A stretch of DNA of 64,000 nucleotides from Rhodovibrio salinarum DSM 9154 (GTDB lineage: Bacteria; Pseudomonadota; Alphaproteobacteria; Kiloniellales; Rhodovibrionaceae), in assembly GCF_000515255.1 (NCBI RefSeq), contig NZ_KI911559.1, forward strand, positions 3,166,693 to 3,230,692. The letters are read 5' to 3'. Positions 49,185 through 58,130 of the stretch are shown piece by piece. How positions within the stretch are numbered: the first letter of the stretch is position 1; each line of letters opens with the position of its first letter. Both the position numbers and the translations under genes were made by a program. The notes below the pieces were generated by a model that was given only the letters and a program-made list of their open reading frames with translations, had not been told where the DNA came from and did no database searches.

Positions 49185-49644
49185 GTGCGATCAGCCAAGC
49201 CGCGTGAGAGTAATGACCGGTGCGAAACGCTACGGCATGGGGGTGCGATTATGCGCAGGCTACCCCGGTCCGACCTTGTTGTATCCGGCCCGTTGCCCCC
49301 TTCTCAGCCCGCCGAACGATCAGCATTCACAGGACGCAGCGGGGATTCACCAAAAGGAGTTTGGATATAGAACTTCTGCGGGGCATGACGGAAAGGAGTA
49401 TGATTCCTTTGTTAGCCAAAAAACATCAATGACGAAATCAAGCGAACGTTTCATTCTTTTTAGGTAGTGTGATGTGCGCGCGGAATCGGTAAAACAAAAA
49501 TCCAACACCGAACTTGGGAAGCCCATCGGGGAACACGGTGGTGCTGACGAGACGGGTACGTTCACAGCCGGTTGATTAAAGACCGATCGGGTCAGGTCGC
49601 AGATCAAAAAGAACCGGCCAACCCGCCCATGGGGATATGCCGCT
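49185..49644. other. 460-base AT-richer leader region before the LuxR-type gene
   Basis: Clearly lower in GC than its surroundings, especially 49370-49510. It contains a strong Shine-Dalgarno (AAAGGAG, 49393-49399) followed at once by a 10-codon frame (49400-49432, MIPLLAKKHQ) whose stop overlaps the ATG of a 12-codon frame (49429-49467, MTKSSERFILFR). These could be leader peptides or chance. No larger credible gene was found. Confidence 0.4.
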
Positions 49645-50355
49645 ATGACCGAGATTAATGCCTACGTTATCGATGCCAATCGCCTATCGCGCGAAGGACT
49701 CATCGCCATTCTAAGTCGCGGCGACCTGACAGTTGCAAAAGAAGCCTCCACGCTCGATGAGTTGCGTACACAGGGCTCCGAAGACGCCGAGCCCAACCTG
49801 ATCCTGATCGACTGCGGTCACGATCCGGAAGTTGCCCGCCGCAATCTCGACCAGCTGCGCGGCTGGTATCCGACGTCCAAGATCGTCGTCCTCAGCGCCA
49901 GTGAGGATCCAACCTTCCTCGTTGCTTGCTTCAGCGCTCCGATCGACGGACTGGTCTCGAAGAACGTCTCCTCAAGCGCCCTGCTGAAGTCGCTCCATCT
50001 AGTCATGGCGGGCGAGCGGGTTTTCCCCTCGCAGCTGGTCACCATGCTGCTGGCCGGCGGCGCCAGTGCAGCCGTCTCGTCCCCGAAACTGCAGGCGGGC
50101 TCGCCGTCGCTCTCGGAACGGGAAACGCAGATCCTGCAGTGCCTGGTCGCCGGCGACAGCAATAAGGCGATCGCCAACCGCCTGCACGTCACCGAGGCGA
50201 CCGTAAAGGTCCATCTCAAGAGCATCCTGCGCAAGATTCAGGTCCGCAACCGCACGCAGGCCGCGATTTGGGCGCTCAACCGGGGCATGAACGCAGGCGA
50301 AATCAACATCGATCCCAAGAACCTCAGCACGGACCACGGCCAAACGCTACGGTAA
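49645..50355 (+). CDS. LuxR/NarL-family response-regulator-like transcription factor
   Basis: 236 residues. Residues 1-125 resemble a receiver domain with a likely acceptor D56 (LILIDCG), but the usual N-terminal acidic pair is reduced to one aspartate (D10, VIDAN), so phosphorylation is doubtful. Residues about 155-210 are a LuxR-type helix-turn-helix: LSERETQILQCLVAGDSNKA and VTEATVKVHLKSILRKI. No adjacent sensor kinase. Long AT-rich upstream region and a strong terminator at 50435 indicate a single-gene unit. Confidence 0.88.
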   Translation: MTEINAYVIDANRLSREGLIAILSRGDLTVAKEASTLDELRTQGSEDAEPNLILIDCGHDPEVARRNLDQLRGWYPTSKIVVLSASEDPTFLVACFSAPIDGLVSKNVSSSALLKSLHLVMAGERVFPSQLVTMLLAGGASAAVSSPKLQAGSPSLSERETQILQCLVAGDSNKAIANRLHVTEATVKVHLKSILRKIQVRNRTQAAIWALNRGMNAGEINIDPKNLSTDHGQTLR

Positions 50356-50434
50356 GACGTTATCAGCCGGGCACAAACGCACCGAACCGGCAGAGTCCGT
50401 CGATTAAACTCGAACAATGATAAAAGCACCCGGG

Positions 50435-50498
50435 GACGGTCAGAACCGCTACCCATGAGGGCAACGATCCTCAGGTAGCCGTTCTGGTCGTCTTTTTT
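50435..50498 (+). terminator. Strong terminator after the LuxR-type gene
   Basis: GACGGTCAGAACCGCTACC (50435-50453) pairs, with two wobble or mismatch sites, with GGTAGCCGTTCTGGTCGTC (50474-50492). An inner TGAGG/CCTCA pairing extends the stem, and seven or more T residues follow (50491-50498). A long Rho-independent terminator. Confidence 0.9.
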
Positions 50499-50578
50499 TG
50501 GTGGCTACATGGTGTGCCGACCGACCGTCCCCCTTCGCGCCGCGCAATCGCGCAGCCGAGTGACTGTGGCATAGGAAC

Positions 50579-50608
50579 AAAAAGGCGACCACCCATGGGA
50601 TGGCCGCC
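50579..50608 (-). terminator. Terminator downstream of the 135-residue hypothetical gene
   Basis: Read on the minus strand: GGCGGCCATCCCATGG followed by GTGGTCGCC folds into a near-perfect hairpin (one mismatch), followed by TTTTTGTT. It lies 49 bases beyond the stop of the gene at 50657-51064. Together with the terminator at 50435 it isolates the two converging units. Confidence 0.78.
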
Positions 50609-50656
50609 AGATCAGCTCAGGGAAACGACAAAGCGGCGCCAAGCAGCCAGGCGCGA

Positions 50657-51064
50657 TTAGACCAACCGCAGCGCGACCGGGCGACTGTTGCCGGCAAACG
50701 CCAAGACCGTCCGACTGCGGCGGATCGGCAGGCTCTCATAGCACCGACCGGCATAGACGCGGGACATCGCCATCTCGCGCGTTGCCGGACTGGCGAATTC
50801 GGGATCAGGACGGGGCCAGCCATCGTCCTCGTCCGGCTGCCCCTCGACGGCGGGCACGGAGGGCCGGACCCGGCAGACCGTCCAGTTCCGTGGACGCAAC
50901 CACAGATCGCTGCCGTCCCGGGCCTGCACCACGCCACCATCGAAGCAGCTCTGCGCGGCTTGGCGCCATGCTCCGTTGTGATCTGGCCCTTCCACGACGA
51001 ACATCATCGTCGCCGGAAGGTCCCGGCTGCCCAGCGGTCGGCAATAGACTTCGTAGTTCTGCAT
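50657..51064 (-). CDS. Hypothetical protein, 135 residues
   Basis: ATG with GGGGGATGG eight to twelve bases upstream and a proper terminator downstream, so very likely a real gene. No family recognised. The protein is soluble, with an N-terminal half that could be a small alpha/beta fold (MQNYEVYCRPLGSRDL and MMFVVEGPDHNGAWRQAAQ, in the style of PAAR- or ribosome-associated small domains, but not convincingly), an acidic proline-rich middle (EGQPDEDDGWPRPDPE) and a basic end. Three cysteines are scattered. Confidence 0.65.
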   Translation of the reverse strand: MQNYEVYCRPLGSRDLPATMMFVVEGPDHNGAWRQAAQSCFDGGVVQARDGSDLWLRPRNWTVCRVRPSVPAVEGQPDEDDGWPRPDPEFASPATREMAMSRVYAGRCYESLPIRRSRTVLAFAGNSRPVALRLV

Positions 51065-51253
51065 CTATCCATCCCCCGCACCACGGCGACCCCGCCAGGA
51101 GTCCGACCGTTTTCTACGCGAACGTGAGGAGGATAGAATGCGCGCTTGGCGTAATTTTGGCACTTGCGCAGGAGCACTAACCCCTTCGTTCGCGTGGGTC
51201 CTACGCCGGGGGCGCGTGGCTCTACGCCAGGGGAAGGAGCGGGCCGTACGCGC

Positions 51254-52159
51254 TCACTCCGCCTGCCAGCGCGCGAAGATGGCACTGACCAAAGTACGAC
51301 CCGCCTGATCGCACACGCCCATCTCGCCGCTTTCCAGCATACCTGCGCGTTCGGCAAGCGCTTCCGCCAGCCCGTAGTGCAGGGACGTGCTGGACATCCG
51401 GATCGCGTAGACGGTGGCGACCAGGAACAGCGCGTCCTCGCTCAGCACCTGGGTGGCGAGTTGCAGCAGTTCGGGCAGCCCCTCGTAGAGCTGCCAGACC
51501 TCCCCCTTGGTGCCCCGGCCGTACTTGGGCGGGTCGAGCAGCACACCGTCGTAGGTGCGCCCGCGCTTGACCTCGCGGCGCAGGAACTTGACCGCATCGT
51601 CGGCGATCCAGCGGATCGGGGCGTCCTGCAGGCCAGCGAGCTCCTGGTTGCGGTTGGCCCAGGTGATCGCCTTCTTGGACGCATCCAGATGGGTCACGTC
51701 CGCCCCTGCCCGCGCGGCGATCAGGCTGGCGACGCCGGTATAGGCGAACAGGTTAAGCACACGCACGGGCCGCCCCGCGGCGGTGCGCGCCTCGATCAGT
51801 GGCCGGAACCAGTCCCACTGCGCGGCCTGCTCGACGAACACGCCCAGATGCCGAAAGGGGGTGAAGCGCGCCTCGAACGCCACATCGGCGTAACGCATCG
51901 GCCAGGCCTGCGCGGGCGCCCCGTTGAACCCCCAGCGGCTGGCGCTGTCGTCGGTGCCTTCGAACCAGGCGTCGGCGGCCTGCCAGATCTCGTCCGCAAG
52001 CGCCGGCTGCCAGATCGCCTGCGGCTCCGGGCGAATCACGGTGTGATCGGCGTAGCGCTCCAGCTTGCGCCCGGCGCCGGAGTCCAGCAGCGCGTAGTCC
52101 TCCCAGCCGTCGGCCGTCGTTAGCAGCGGCAGGCGATGGGTCAAGTTGACACCACTCAT
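51254..52159 (-). CDS. RlmI/RlmK-like class I SAM-dependent RNA methyltransferase
   Basis: 301 residues. SAM-binding core NLFAYTGVASLIAARAGADV (about 135-155) and the catalytic-site motif LLDPPKYGRG, typical of 23S rRNA methyltransferases of the RlmI/RlmL-K type. The PUA and N-terminal elements of RlmI are not obvious, so the RNA target is unclear. It overlaps the SpoU-type methyltransferase gene by ATGA, forming a two-gene RNA modification operon. Confidence 0.87.
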   Translation of the reverse strand: MSGVNLTHRLPLLTTADGWEDYALLDSGAGRKLERYADHTVIRPEPQAIWQPALADEIWQAADAWFEGTDDSASRWGFNGAPAQAWPMRYADVAFEARFTPFRHLGVFVEQAAQWDWFRPLIEARTAAGRPVRVLNLFAYTGVASLIAARAGADVTHLDASKKAITWANRNQELAGLQDAPIRWIADDAVKFLRREVKRGRTYDGVLLDPPKYGRGTKGEVWQLYEGLPELLQLATQVLSEDALFLVATVYAIRMSSTSLHYGLAEALAERAGMLESGEMGVCDQAGRTLVSAIFARWQAE

Positions 52160-53004
52160 TCCTGCCCTCCCGACCGGCGGCGGTCCTGGTTCAGCACCTC
52201 GTAAAGCATCACCGAGGCGGCGATCGAGACGTTCAACGAATCGGCGCGCCCACGCATCGGGATCAGCACCAGCTCGTCGCAGCCGGCCTCGTACTCGGCC
52301 GGCAGGCCGGATTGCTCGTTACCCATGAACACGAAGGTCGGCCGCGGGTAGGTCACCTGCTGATAATCGCGGGTCGCCTTCAGCGAAGTGCCGACCAGCA
52401 TCCCGCCCTGGCGCGCGCGCCAAGCCTGGAAGGTCTGGAAATCCGTGTGCACCAGCCGCTGGCAGAACAGCGAACCCATCGAGGCGCGCACCCCCTCGAT
52501 CGAATAGGGGTCGCAGCACTGGTCCAGCAGGATCGCCCCCGCCCCGCCGACCGCATCCAGGGTGCGCAGGATCGTCCCCAGGTTACCGGGGTCGCGGATG
52601 CCCTCCAGCACCGCCCAGCAGCGATCGCCCGTCGCGTCGACCGTCTCCAGCCGTTCCCAGCGCTGCGGCAAGACGCCGACCGCGCCTTGCGGATTGTCCT
52701 TGCGGGCGATCTTGGCGAGCACCGGTTCGCTCACCTCCAGCACGCTGCCGCCGTTATCGAGCGTGTGCGCGACCAGCCGCGCACCGACCCGGTGGTCACG
52801 CATTTCGGGCAGCACGACCAGCGTCTCGATCGCGTGCCCCTGATCGATCGCCTCGGCCAGGATGCGCAGCCCCTCGGCCAGGAAGCGGCCCTCGGACTCG
52901 CGGTGCTTCTTCTGGTGTAGCGCGCGGATCGCCTTGACCTGGGTGTTGCCCGGGCTGGTGATCCGCTTGATGGCACGGTCTTGGGAATTGGGTTCGACGG
53001 ACAT
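52156..53004 (-). CDS. TrmH/SpoU-family RNA 2'-O-methyltransferase
   Basis: 282 residues, AAGGAAT upstream of the ATG. N-terminal RNA-binding substrate domain (about 15-110: ITSPGNTQVKAIRALHQKKH, EGRFLAEGLRILAEA) and C-terminal SPOUT knot with the three SpoU motifs: LEGIRDPGNLGTILRTLDAV, FVFMGNEQSGL, and LNVSIAASVMLYEVL. Modifies rRNA or tRNA ribose; the exact nucleotide is not predictable. Confidence 0.92.
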   Translation of the reverse strand: MSVEPNSQDRAIKRITSPGNTQVKAIRALHQKKHRESEGRFLAEGLRILAEAIDQGHAIETLVVLPEMRDHRVGARLVAHTLDNGGSVLEVSEPVLAKIARKDNPQGAVGVLPQRWERLETVDATGDRCWAVLEGIRDPGNLGTILRTLDAVGGAGAILLDQCCDPYSIEGVRASMGSLFCQRLVHTDFQTFQAWRARQGGMLVGTSLKATRDYQQVTYPRPTFVFMGNEQSGLPAEYEAGCDELVLIPMRGRADSLNVSIAASVMLYEVLNQDRRRSGGQE

Positions 53005-53140
53005 GACGCGCGCATTCCTTCCGCGAAAGGCAGCAGGGCGTCAAGGCGATGTGTCCGCCTTTCGGCCCCACCCTTGCCAGGGATGACCTCGGCTCACACG
53101 TGTCGGCGCGGAAATCACATTCGATTCAGGAGACTCCGCA

Positions 53141-54133
53141 ATGCGCGCCCAGACCCTCACCGCCTTCGGCGGTCCCGATGCCTTCAAGCTGGCCGAAGTC
53201 GACGATCCCCGACAGCCCGGCGAAGGCGAAGTGCTGATCAAGCTCGCCGCGGCCAGCGTCAACCCGGTCGACACCAAGCTGCGCGGCGGCGGCCGCGAGA
53301 TCGCGCCGGAACCGCCCACCGTGCTGGGCTGCGACGGCGCCGGCACGGTGGTCGCGGTCGGCCCAGGCGTCAGCCGGTTCCAGGAAGGCGATACGGTGTT
53401 CGGCTGCATGGGCGGCGTGAAGGGCCATGGCGGCACCTACGCCGAGTACATCCTGGCCGACCAGCGCCTGATCGCCCCCAAGCCAAGCACGCTCGACATG
53501 CGTGAGGCCGCGGCCCTGCCATTGGTCACGATCACGGCCGCGGAGGCGCTGCAACGCTGCCACGTGGGCGAAGGCACACGGGTCCTGATCCGTGGCGGTG
53601 CCGGCGGTGTCGGCCACGTCGCGATCCAGCTTGCCAAGGCCCGCGGCGCGTATGTCGTCGCCACGGTCTCCAACCCGGAAAAAGCAGAAATGGCCCATCA
53701 ACTGGGCGCCGACGCCGCGCCGAACTACCACCAGCTGTCGATGGATGCGATCGTTCAGGAGCAGACGGACGGGGCCGGTTTCGACGTGGTGCTCGACGCC
53801 ACCGGACGCGACGATTTGTCGGGCGCCTTCGCGTTCGCCAAGGTCAACGGCCAGATCGCCGCCATCGTGACGACCTACACCACCGACCTGTCGCAGATGC
53901 ACGCCAAGGGACTGTCGCTGCACGCGGTGTTCATGCTGCTGCCGATGCTGACCGGCCAGGGCAAGGAAGCCCATACCGAGATCCTGGAAAACGCCCGCGC
54001 GCTTGCCGAAGACGGCCGGCTACGCCCGCACCTGGACGTCGAACACTTCACTCTGAAGACCGTGCCAAAGGCGCACGAACGGCTGGAAAGCGGCAAGGCC
54101 GTCGGCAAGGTCGTGATCGACATCGACGTGTAA
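53141..54133 (+). CDS. NADPH-dependent quinone oxidoreductase-like MDR protein
   Basis: 330 residues, AGGAGA upstream of the ATG. Medium-chain dehydrogenase/reductase of the zinc-free quinone oxidoreductase branch: GCDGAGTVVAVGPGVSRF, nucleotide-binding GGAGGVGHVAIQLAKARGA, and AHERLESGKAVGKVVIDID at the end. Probably reduces quinones or enones with NADPH; substrate unknown. Divergent from the RNA methyltransferase pair. Confidence 0.9.
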   Translation: MRAQTLTAFGGPDAFKLAEVDDPRQPGEGEVLIKLAAASVNPVDTKLRGGGREIAPEPPTVLGCDGAGTVVAVGPGVSRFQEGDTVFGCMGGVKGHGGTYAEYILADQRLIAPKPSTLDMREAAALPLVTITAAEALQRCHVGEGTRVLIRGGAGGVGHVAIQLAKARGAYVVATVSNPEKAEMAHQLGADAAPNYHQLSMDAIVQEQTDGAGFDVVLDATGRDDLSGAFAFAKVNGQIAAIVTTYTTDLSQMHAKGLSLHAVFMLLPMLTGQGKEAHTEILENARALAEDGRLRPHLDVEHFTLKTVPKAHERLESGKAVGKVVIDIDV

Positions 54134-54157
54134 GCAGGAACGCCGATCACCCTGACC

Positions 54158-54187
54158 CCGGCCCGGGCGCGCTTGTGTCCGGGCCGG
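54158..54187. terminator. Hairpin between convergent genes at 54.16 kb
   Basis: CCGGCCCGG (54158-54166) is the reverse complement of CCGGGCCGG (54179-54187) with a 12-base loop, located between the + oxidoreductase stop and the - EamA gene stop. No T-run, so termination strength is uncertain. Confidence 0.45.
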
Positions 54188-54193
54188 ATCGCC

Positions 54194-55033
54194 TCAGAAT
54201 TTCATCAGTACCACGCCAGCGGCGATCAGGCCCGTCGATGCCCATCGCCAGCCGCTCACGGATTCGCGAAGGATGAAAAACGCGATCAGCGTCGCGAACA
54301 GGATGCTGCTCTCGCGCAATGCCGCGACCAGGGCGATCGGCGCCCGAGTGAAAGCCCAGACGGCGATCCAATAGGAACCGAACGACATCGCCCCGGCAGT
54401 GGCACCTCCCCTCCAACTCGGTCGCAGTGCCAGAAAAGCCGCATGGCCACGCGTTGCCAGCACATACACGACCATCACGCAGGCATCGCCGATGACCATC
54501 CAGAAAATGAAACCGGATGGGGTTCCGGCGACACGGGCACCGACACCGTCGACCAGGGTATAGCTGGCCGTGAACCCGGCTGTCACGAGTGCGAAGGCCA
54601 GCGCCCGCCCACCCATCCATCCCGACACGGCCCCTTTTACCGCCATCAACAGAACACCCGCCGAGATCGCGCAGACCGCAACCAGAGCCGCCATATCGAA
54701 GTGCGCGCCCAGAGCCACGACGGAAAAGAGCGTCACCAACAGCGGCGCGGTCCCGCGCGTGACCGGATAAGCCTGACTCAGATCTGCATGAGCGTAGGCC
54801 TGAATCAGAAATAGCTTGTAGCTCGCATGCAGTGCCGCGGCTCCAGCGATCCACGGCCAGGCGTCCAGGTGCGGCGGGGGGACGAAGGGCAGCAGCGAAA
54901 GCGCGATGACCGCCTGGGCCAGGGCGAGCAGCAACATGGTCGAGACGCGATCCAGGCTGACTTTCACGGTCGAGTTCCAGCCAGCGTGCAAAAGCGCGGC
55001 CAGAAGTACCGCCGCAAAGACCTGATTCTCCAA
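54194..55033 (-). CDS. EamA/DMT-family transporter
   Basis: 279 residues, about ten hydrophobic segments in two EamA-like halves. Visible: LLAALLHAGWNSTVKVSLDR at the start, AYAHADLSQAYPVTRGTAPL in the first half, and AIALVAALRESSILFATLIA-like ALVAALRESSILFATLIAFF in the second. Likely exporter of small metabolites. Divergently oriented to a LysR-type regulator at 55229, which suggests local control. Confidence 0.87.
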   Translation of the reverse strand: MENQVFAAVLLAALLHAGWNSTVKVSLDRVSTMLLLALAQAVIALSLLPFVPPPHLDAWPWIAGAAALHASYKLFLIQAYAHADLSQAYPVTRGTAPLLVTLFSVVALGAHFDMAALVAVCAISAGVLLMAVKGAVSGWMGGRALAFALVTAGFTASYTLVDGVGARVAGTPSGFIFWMVIGDACVMVVYVLATRGHAAFLALRPSWRGGATAGAMSFGSYWIAVWAFTRAPIALVAALRESSILFATLIAFFILRESVSGWRWASTGLIAAGVVLMKF

Positions 55034-55228
55034 GAACCTGTCTCCGGAAAAGCGCCGCGATCCCTAGAGACCTGGCTTCAGGCATACCGGCGCGGGGGCC
55101 GGTTGCATGGACCTGGCCGGTCCCTGGAGCCGGGAGGGAGGCGATTTCATGTGTGCCACTCTCTTATCGGCGATACGATTCCAGCAGAAAAACGATCTTT
55201 CCTGACGCGATAAGTGAGTATTTCGCAC

Positions 55229-56083
55229 ATGAAGAGAGGCGCTTTACCACTGAACGCACTCCGGGCCTTCGAGGCCACCATGCGACATGGTCAGATGCGC
55301 CTCGCCGCCGAGGAGCTTGGTGTGACCTACGGGGCCGTCAGCCGCCAGGTGCGCGGTCTCGAGCAAACGCTCGGCGTGCCCCTGTTCGAAGGTCCGCGCA
55401 ACCGGCTGACACCTTCGCGTGCGGCGGTCGACCTCCACCCTGCCTTGCAGGAGGCCTTCGACGGTATCGAAGCGGCGGTCGCCCGACTGGTCGACCGGGA
55501 CCGCCGCGTCCTGGACGTCTCCTGTCTGGGGACGCTGACGATGCGCTGGCTGATTCCGCGCCTGTTCGGGTTTCACGCGGAGCACCCCGGCGTCGAGGTC
55601 CGGCTTTCCGCCGACGATGGCCCGGTCGACTTCGCGCGACAATCTCTCGATGTCGCGATCCGTGTCGGACACGGCCCTTGGACCGAGGGCGAGGTGATCG
55701 AGCTGTTCCCGGACAAGGTCGGTCCGGTGCTCAGCCCGATGCTGGCAGAGCGTGTCGAAGACCCCCTACGCGATGCTCCGGCGCTGCACACCAAAACCCG
55801 GCCTGCAGCCTGGCAAGACTGGTGTCGAAGCCAGGATCTCCCGGCCCCCGAAGGCGGCCGCGAATTCGAGCATTTCTACTTCATGCTGGAGGCCGCAACG
55901 GCCGGGCTGGGGGTTGCGATCGCCCCCGAGGTCCTGGTTCGGGACGACCTGGCGGCGGGCCGTCTGAGGGCCCCTTTCGGCTTCGAGCCAAGCGGGCAGA
56001 CCTATGTCGCTCTGGCGCCCAAGCGGCCGGGTCGTGAAACGCTGGCTTTCCTGGACTGGCTGGCACGAAGCCGCGCCGTTTGA
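55229..56083 (+). CDS. LysR-family transcriptional regulator (GcvA-like)
   Basis: 284 residues from the ATG giving MKRGALPLNALRAFEAT; a GTG at 55214 would add five residues, and neither has a good ribosome site. N-terminal winged helix (about 5-65, RLAAEELGVTYGAVSRQVRG) and C-terminal effector-binding domain (about 90-280). The sequence LPLNALRAFEA is typical of GcvA-type regulators. Divergent from the EamA exporter gene, its likely target by the usual LysR arrangement. Confidence 0.9.
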   Translation: MKRGALPLNALRAFEATMRHGQMRLAAEELGVTYGAVSRQVRGLEQTLGVPLFEGPRNRLTPSRAAVDLHPALQEAFDGIEAAVARLVDRDRRVLDVSCLGTLTMRWLIPRLFGFHAEHPGVEVRLSADDGPVDFARQSLDVAIRVGHGPWTEGEVIELFPDKVGPVLSPMLAERVEDPLRDAPALHTKTRPAAWQDWCRSQDLPAPEGGREFEHFYFMLEAATAGLGVAIAPEVLVRDDLAAGRLRAPFGFEPSGQTYVALAPKRPGRETLAFLDWLARSRAV

Positions 56084-56148
56084 GCCCGCCACCGCGATGA
56101 TGCCCCCATGGCGGCCACAGCTTCGGTCAGCGGATAAACGGGTGCGAC

Positions 56149-56592
56149 TCACGCCTGCCGCGGGATCAGCTCCGTCGCCTTGGGCGACAGCAGCGCCAGG
56201 ATCTCCAAACACTCGCGGAACAGGGCACGGTCCGGAGAGTCGGTGGCGAGCAGGGTGAGGGCGGTCTTGAACAGGCCGTGGCCGACCGCCTCCACCTGCC
56301 CGTTCTCGGTCATCTGACGCTTGTCCTCGGCCAGTTCGTCGAGATAGCCGCGACGCGCGTCGAGCGGCTGGGCGAGGAATCCATCGACCCCGCCATAGCG
56401 GGCCTGGAACGCGCTCACCGCGCTCTTCACGCCATAACCTGCCGACAGCTGGGTGAGGATGTCGCTCGCTGCGACCTCCTGCACCGCCGCGCGGAACCGC
56501 TCGACAAAATCGCGCCGACTCTCGGCAGCGGGATCGGGGGCGGCCTCAGCCGGCGGGCCACCGCGCACACGCTTCAACAAACGCCCCAGCAT
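56149..56592 (-). CDS. Hypothetical helical protein downstream of the ABC1 kinase gene
   Basis: 147 residues. Basic start (MLGRLLKRVRGG), Ala/Pro/Glu-rich linker, then a predicted all-helical domain (FVERFRAAVQEVAASDILTQ, DELAEDKRQMTENGQVEAVG). No family recognised. It abuts the ABC1/UbiB kinase-like gene with no gap, so the two are probably co-transcribed and perhaps functionally linked. Confidence 0.65.
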   Translation of the reverse strand: MLGRLLKRVRGGPPAEAAPDPAAESRRDFVERFRAAVQEVAASDILTQLSAGYGVKSAVSAFQARYGGVDGFLAQPLDARRGYLDELAEDKRQMTENGQVEAVGHGLFKTALTLLATDSPDRALFRECLEILALLSPKATELIPRQA

Positions 56593-57966
56593 CTAGACCA
56601 GGCTGCGCTGACTGGCGTCGACCGCCGGATGGCCGTGGCGGGACAGCAGGTCGGCCTGGCGCTGCTCGACGACGTCCCGGTCGAAGTCTTCGATCATGGC
56701 GTTGAACATACGGTGCCAGTTGACCCGTGCGTCAAGGCGCAAGGCCAGCGCACCCAATCCGACGCTGGCCCGGTCCATGAAGACGAACTCGCTCGGCAAC
56801 TCGATCCCGCCGGCTTCCGAGAGCTTCTTGCGCACCTCGGACAGACGCGTACGCCCTTCCGAAACGTGCTCGCGATGGCCAATCGGGCGGTCGCTGTCGT
56901 CCAGCAACGGCGCGTAGACGAAGCGCGCCCACTCATTCAGGACCTCCATCAGACCGTGGGTCAGTTTGCCGAACCCCCAACAGCGGTAGGCATAGGCCGC
57001 CTTCTCCTGGTCGTCGTCGCGCAGCGCCTCGTACAGCCGGATCACCCCCTCAACGAAGCTCGCGGGAAAGACACGCACGCAGCCGAAATCCAGCAGGTTG
57101 ATCGCGTTGTCCGGGCGGATCGTGTAGTTGCCGAAATGCGGGTCGCCGTGGATCACCGCATAGCTGTAGAGTGGCCGATACCAGAGCTGGAACACGTTCA
57201 TCGCGATCCCATTGCGCGTCTCCTGGTCATAAGCCTCGAGGTCGAACGCGGCCGTGATCGGCTCGCCATGCAGCCAGTCGGCGGTCAGCAGACGGTCGGT
57301 CGATAACTCGGCGACCGGCTCAGGGACGTGCACGTTGGGCTCGTCCGACAGCATCTCGCGGTACATGGCCATCCGACGGTATTCGAGGGTGTAGTCGAGT
57401 TCCTCCAGGATGCGCGCCTTCAGTTCCTCGACAATTCGACCGGTGCGGATCGAGCCCTCGTAACGCTCGAACAGCGCCATCATCCAGCCGGCTTGCTTCA
57501 GGTCGGATTCCACCGTCTCGGACATGCTCGGATATTGCAGCTTGCAGGCGACCTCACGTCCGTCGTGCAGCGTCGCCCGGTGCACCTGCCCCAGCGACGC
57601 CGCCGCAGCCGGCTCCAGCGAAAACTCGGCGAAGCGCTTGCGCCAGCCTGCGCCCAGTTCGTTCGTCATCCGTCGCTTGACGAAGGGACGGCCCATCGGC
57701 GGGGCGTTCGACTGCAGCTCCGAGAGCTCGCGGGCGTATTCCGGCGGCAGCAGTTCAGGGATCGAAGCCAGGAGCTGAGCAAACTTCACCATCGGCCCCC
57801 GCAGGCTGCCCAGCGCCTCCTTCAACGCCTGCGCCTGACGGTCGCGGTCGCCGGTGAAGCCGATCGAGGAGCGCAGACCGTTCCACAGCAGCGAGCCGGC
57901 GGTGGTGCCGATCTTCAGGTTCCGGCGCGTGCCGGTGAGCGTCTCTTCGGAGGTGATGTCGCTCAT
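56593..57966 (-). CDS. ABC1/UbiB-family atypical kinase
   Basis: 457 residues from the ATG giving MSDITSEETLTGTRRNLK with AAAGGG upstream; a GTG 28 codons earlier is possible. UbiB/ADCK fold: the KxGQ-like region LRGPMVKFAQLLASIPELLP has a variant KFAQ, then AAAASLGQVHRATLHDGREV (ATP-binding loop), VACKLQYP, HGDPHFGNY (catalytic) and LLDFGCVR (metal). Family members support ubiquinone synthesis or lipid homeostasis by ATPase activity. Not adjacent to ubi genes. Confidence 0.87.
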   Translation of the reverse strand: MSDITSEETLTGTRRNLKIGTTAGSLLWNGLRSSIGFTGDRDRQAQALKEALGSLRGPMVKFAQLLASIPELLPPEYARELSELQSNAPPMGRPFVKRRMTNELGAGWRKRFAEFSLEPAAAASLGQVHRATLHDGREVACKLQYPSMSETVESDLKQAGWMMALFERYEGSIRTGRIVEELKARILEELDYTLEYRRMAMYREMLSDEPNVHVPEPVAELSTDRLLTADWLHGEPITAAFDLEAYDQETRNGIAMNVFQLWYRPLYSYAVIHGDPHFGNYTIRPDNAINLLDFGCVRVFPASFVEGVIRLYEALRDDDQEKAAYAYRCWGFGKLTHGLMEVLNEWARFVYAPLLDDSDRPIGHREHVSEGRTRLSEVRKKLSEAGGIELPSEFVFMDRASVGLGALALRLDARVNWHRMFNAMIEDFDRDVVEQRQADLLSRHGHPAVDASQRSLV

Positions 57967-58130
57967 CTGCGCTGCCCTTTGTCCGATTGCGGCTGGCGTC
58001 ACCTCGAAGCCAGGAAGCGTGGAACGTGTGAGAAGATGCTGCCCGGCCACGTTGGATCGCCCAAGATGGCGCCTGCGGTTCTGCTCTCAGCGCCACCCCG
58101 TTCTGCCCGACAGACGGATAGGCTGCGGGC

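Noticed and set aside
49183-49467. A 94-codon frame in the gap before the LuxR-type gene
   Set aside because: No ribosome site at its start, mixed composition changing abruptly with the local GC drop, and no similarity. The two tiny frames near its end were listed separately as an observation.
53126-53974. A 282-codon frame antisense to the oxidoreductase gene
   Set aside because: Covers the same DNA as the well-supported MDR protein and has His/Arg/Gly-rich low-complexity sequence.
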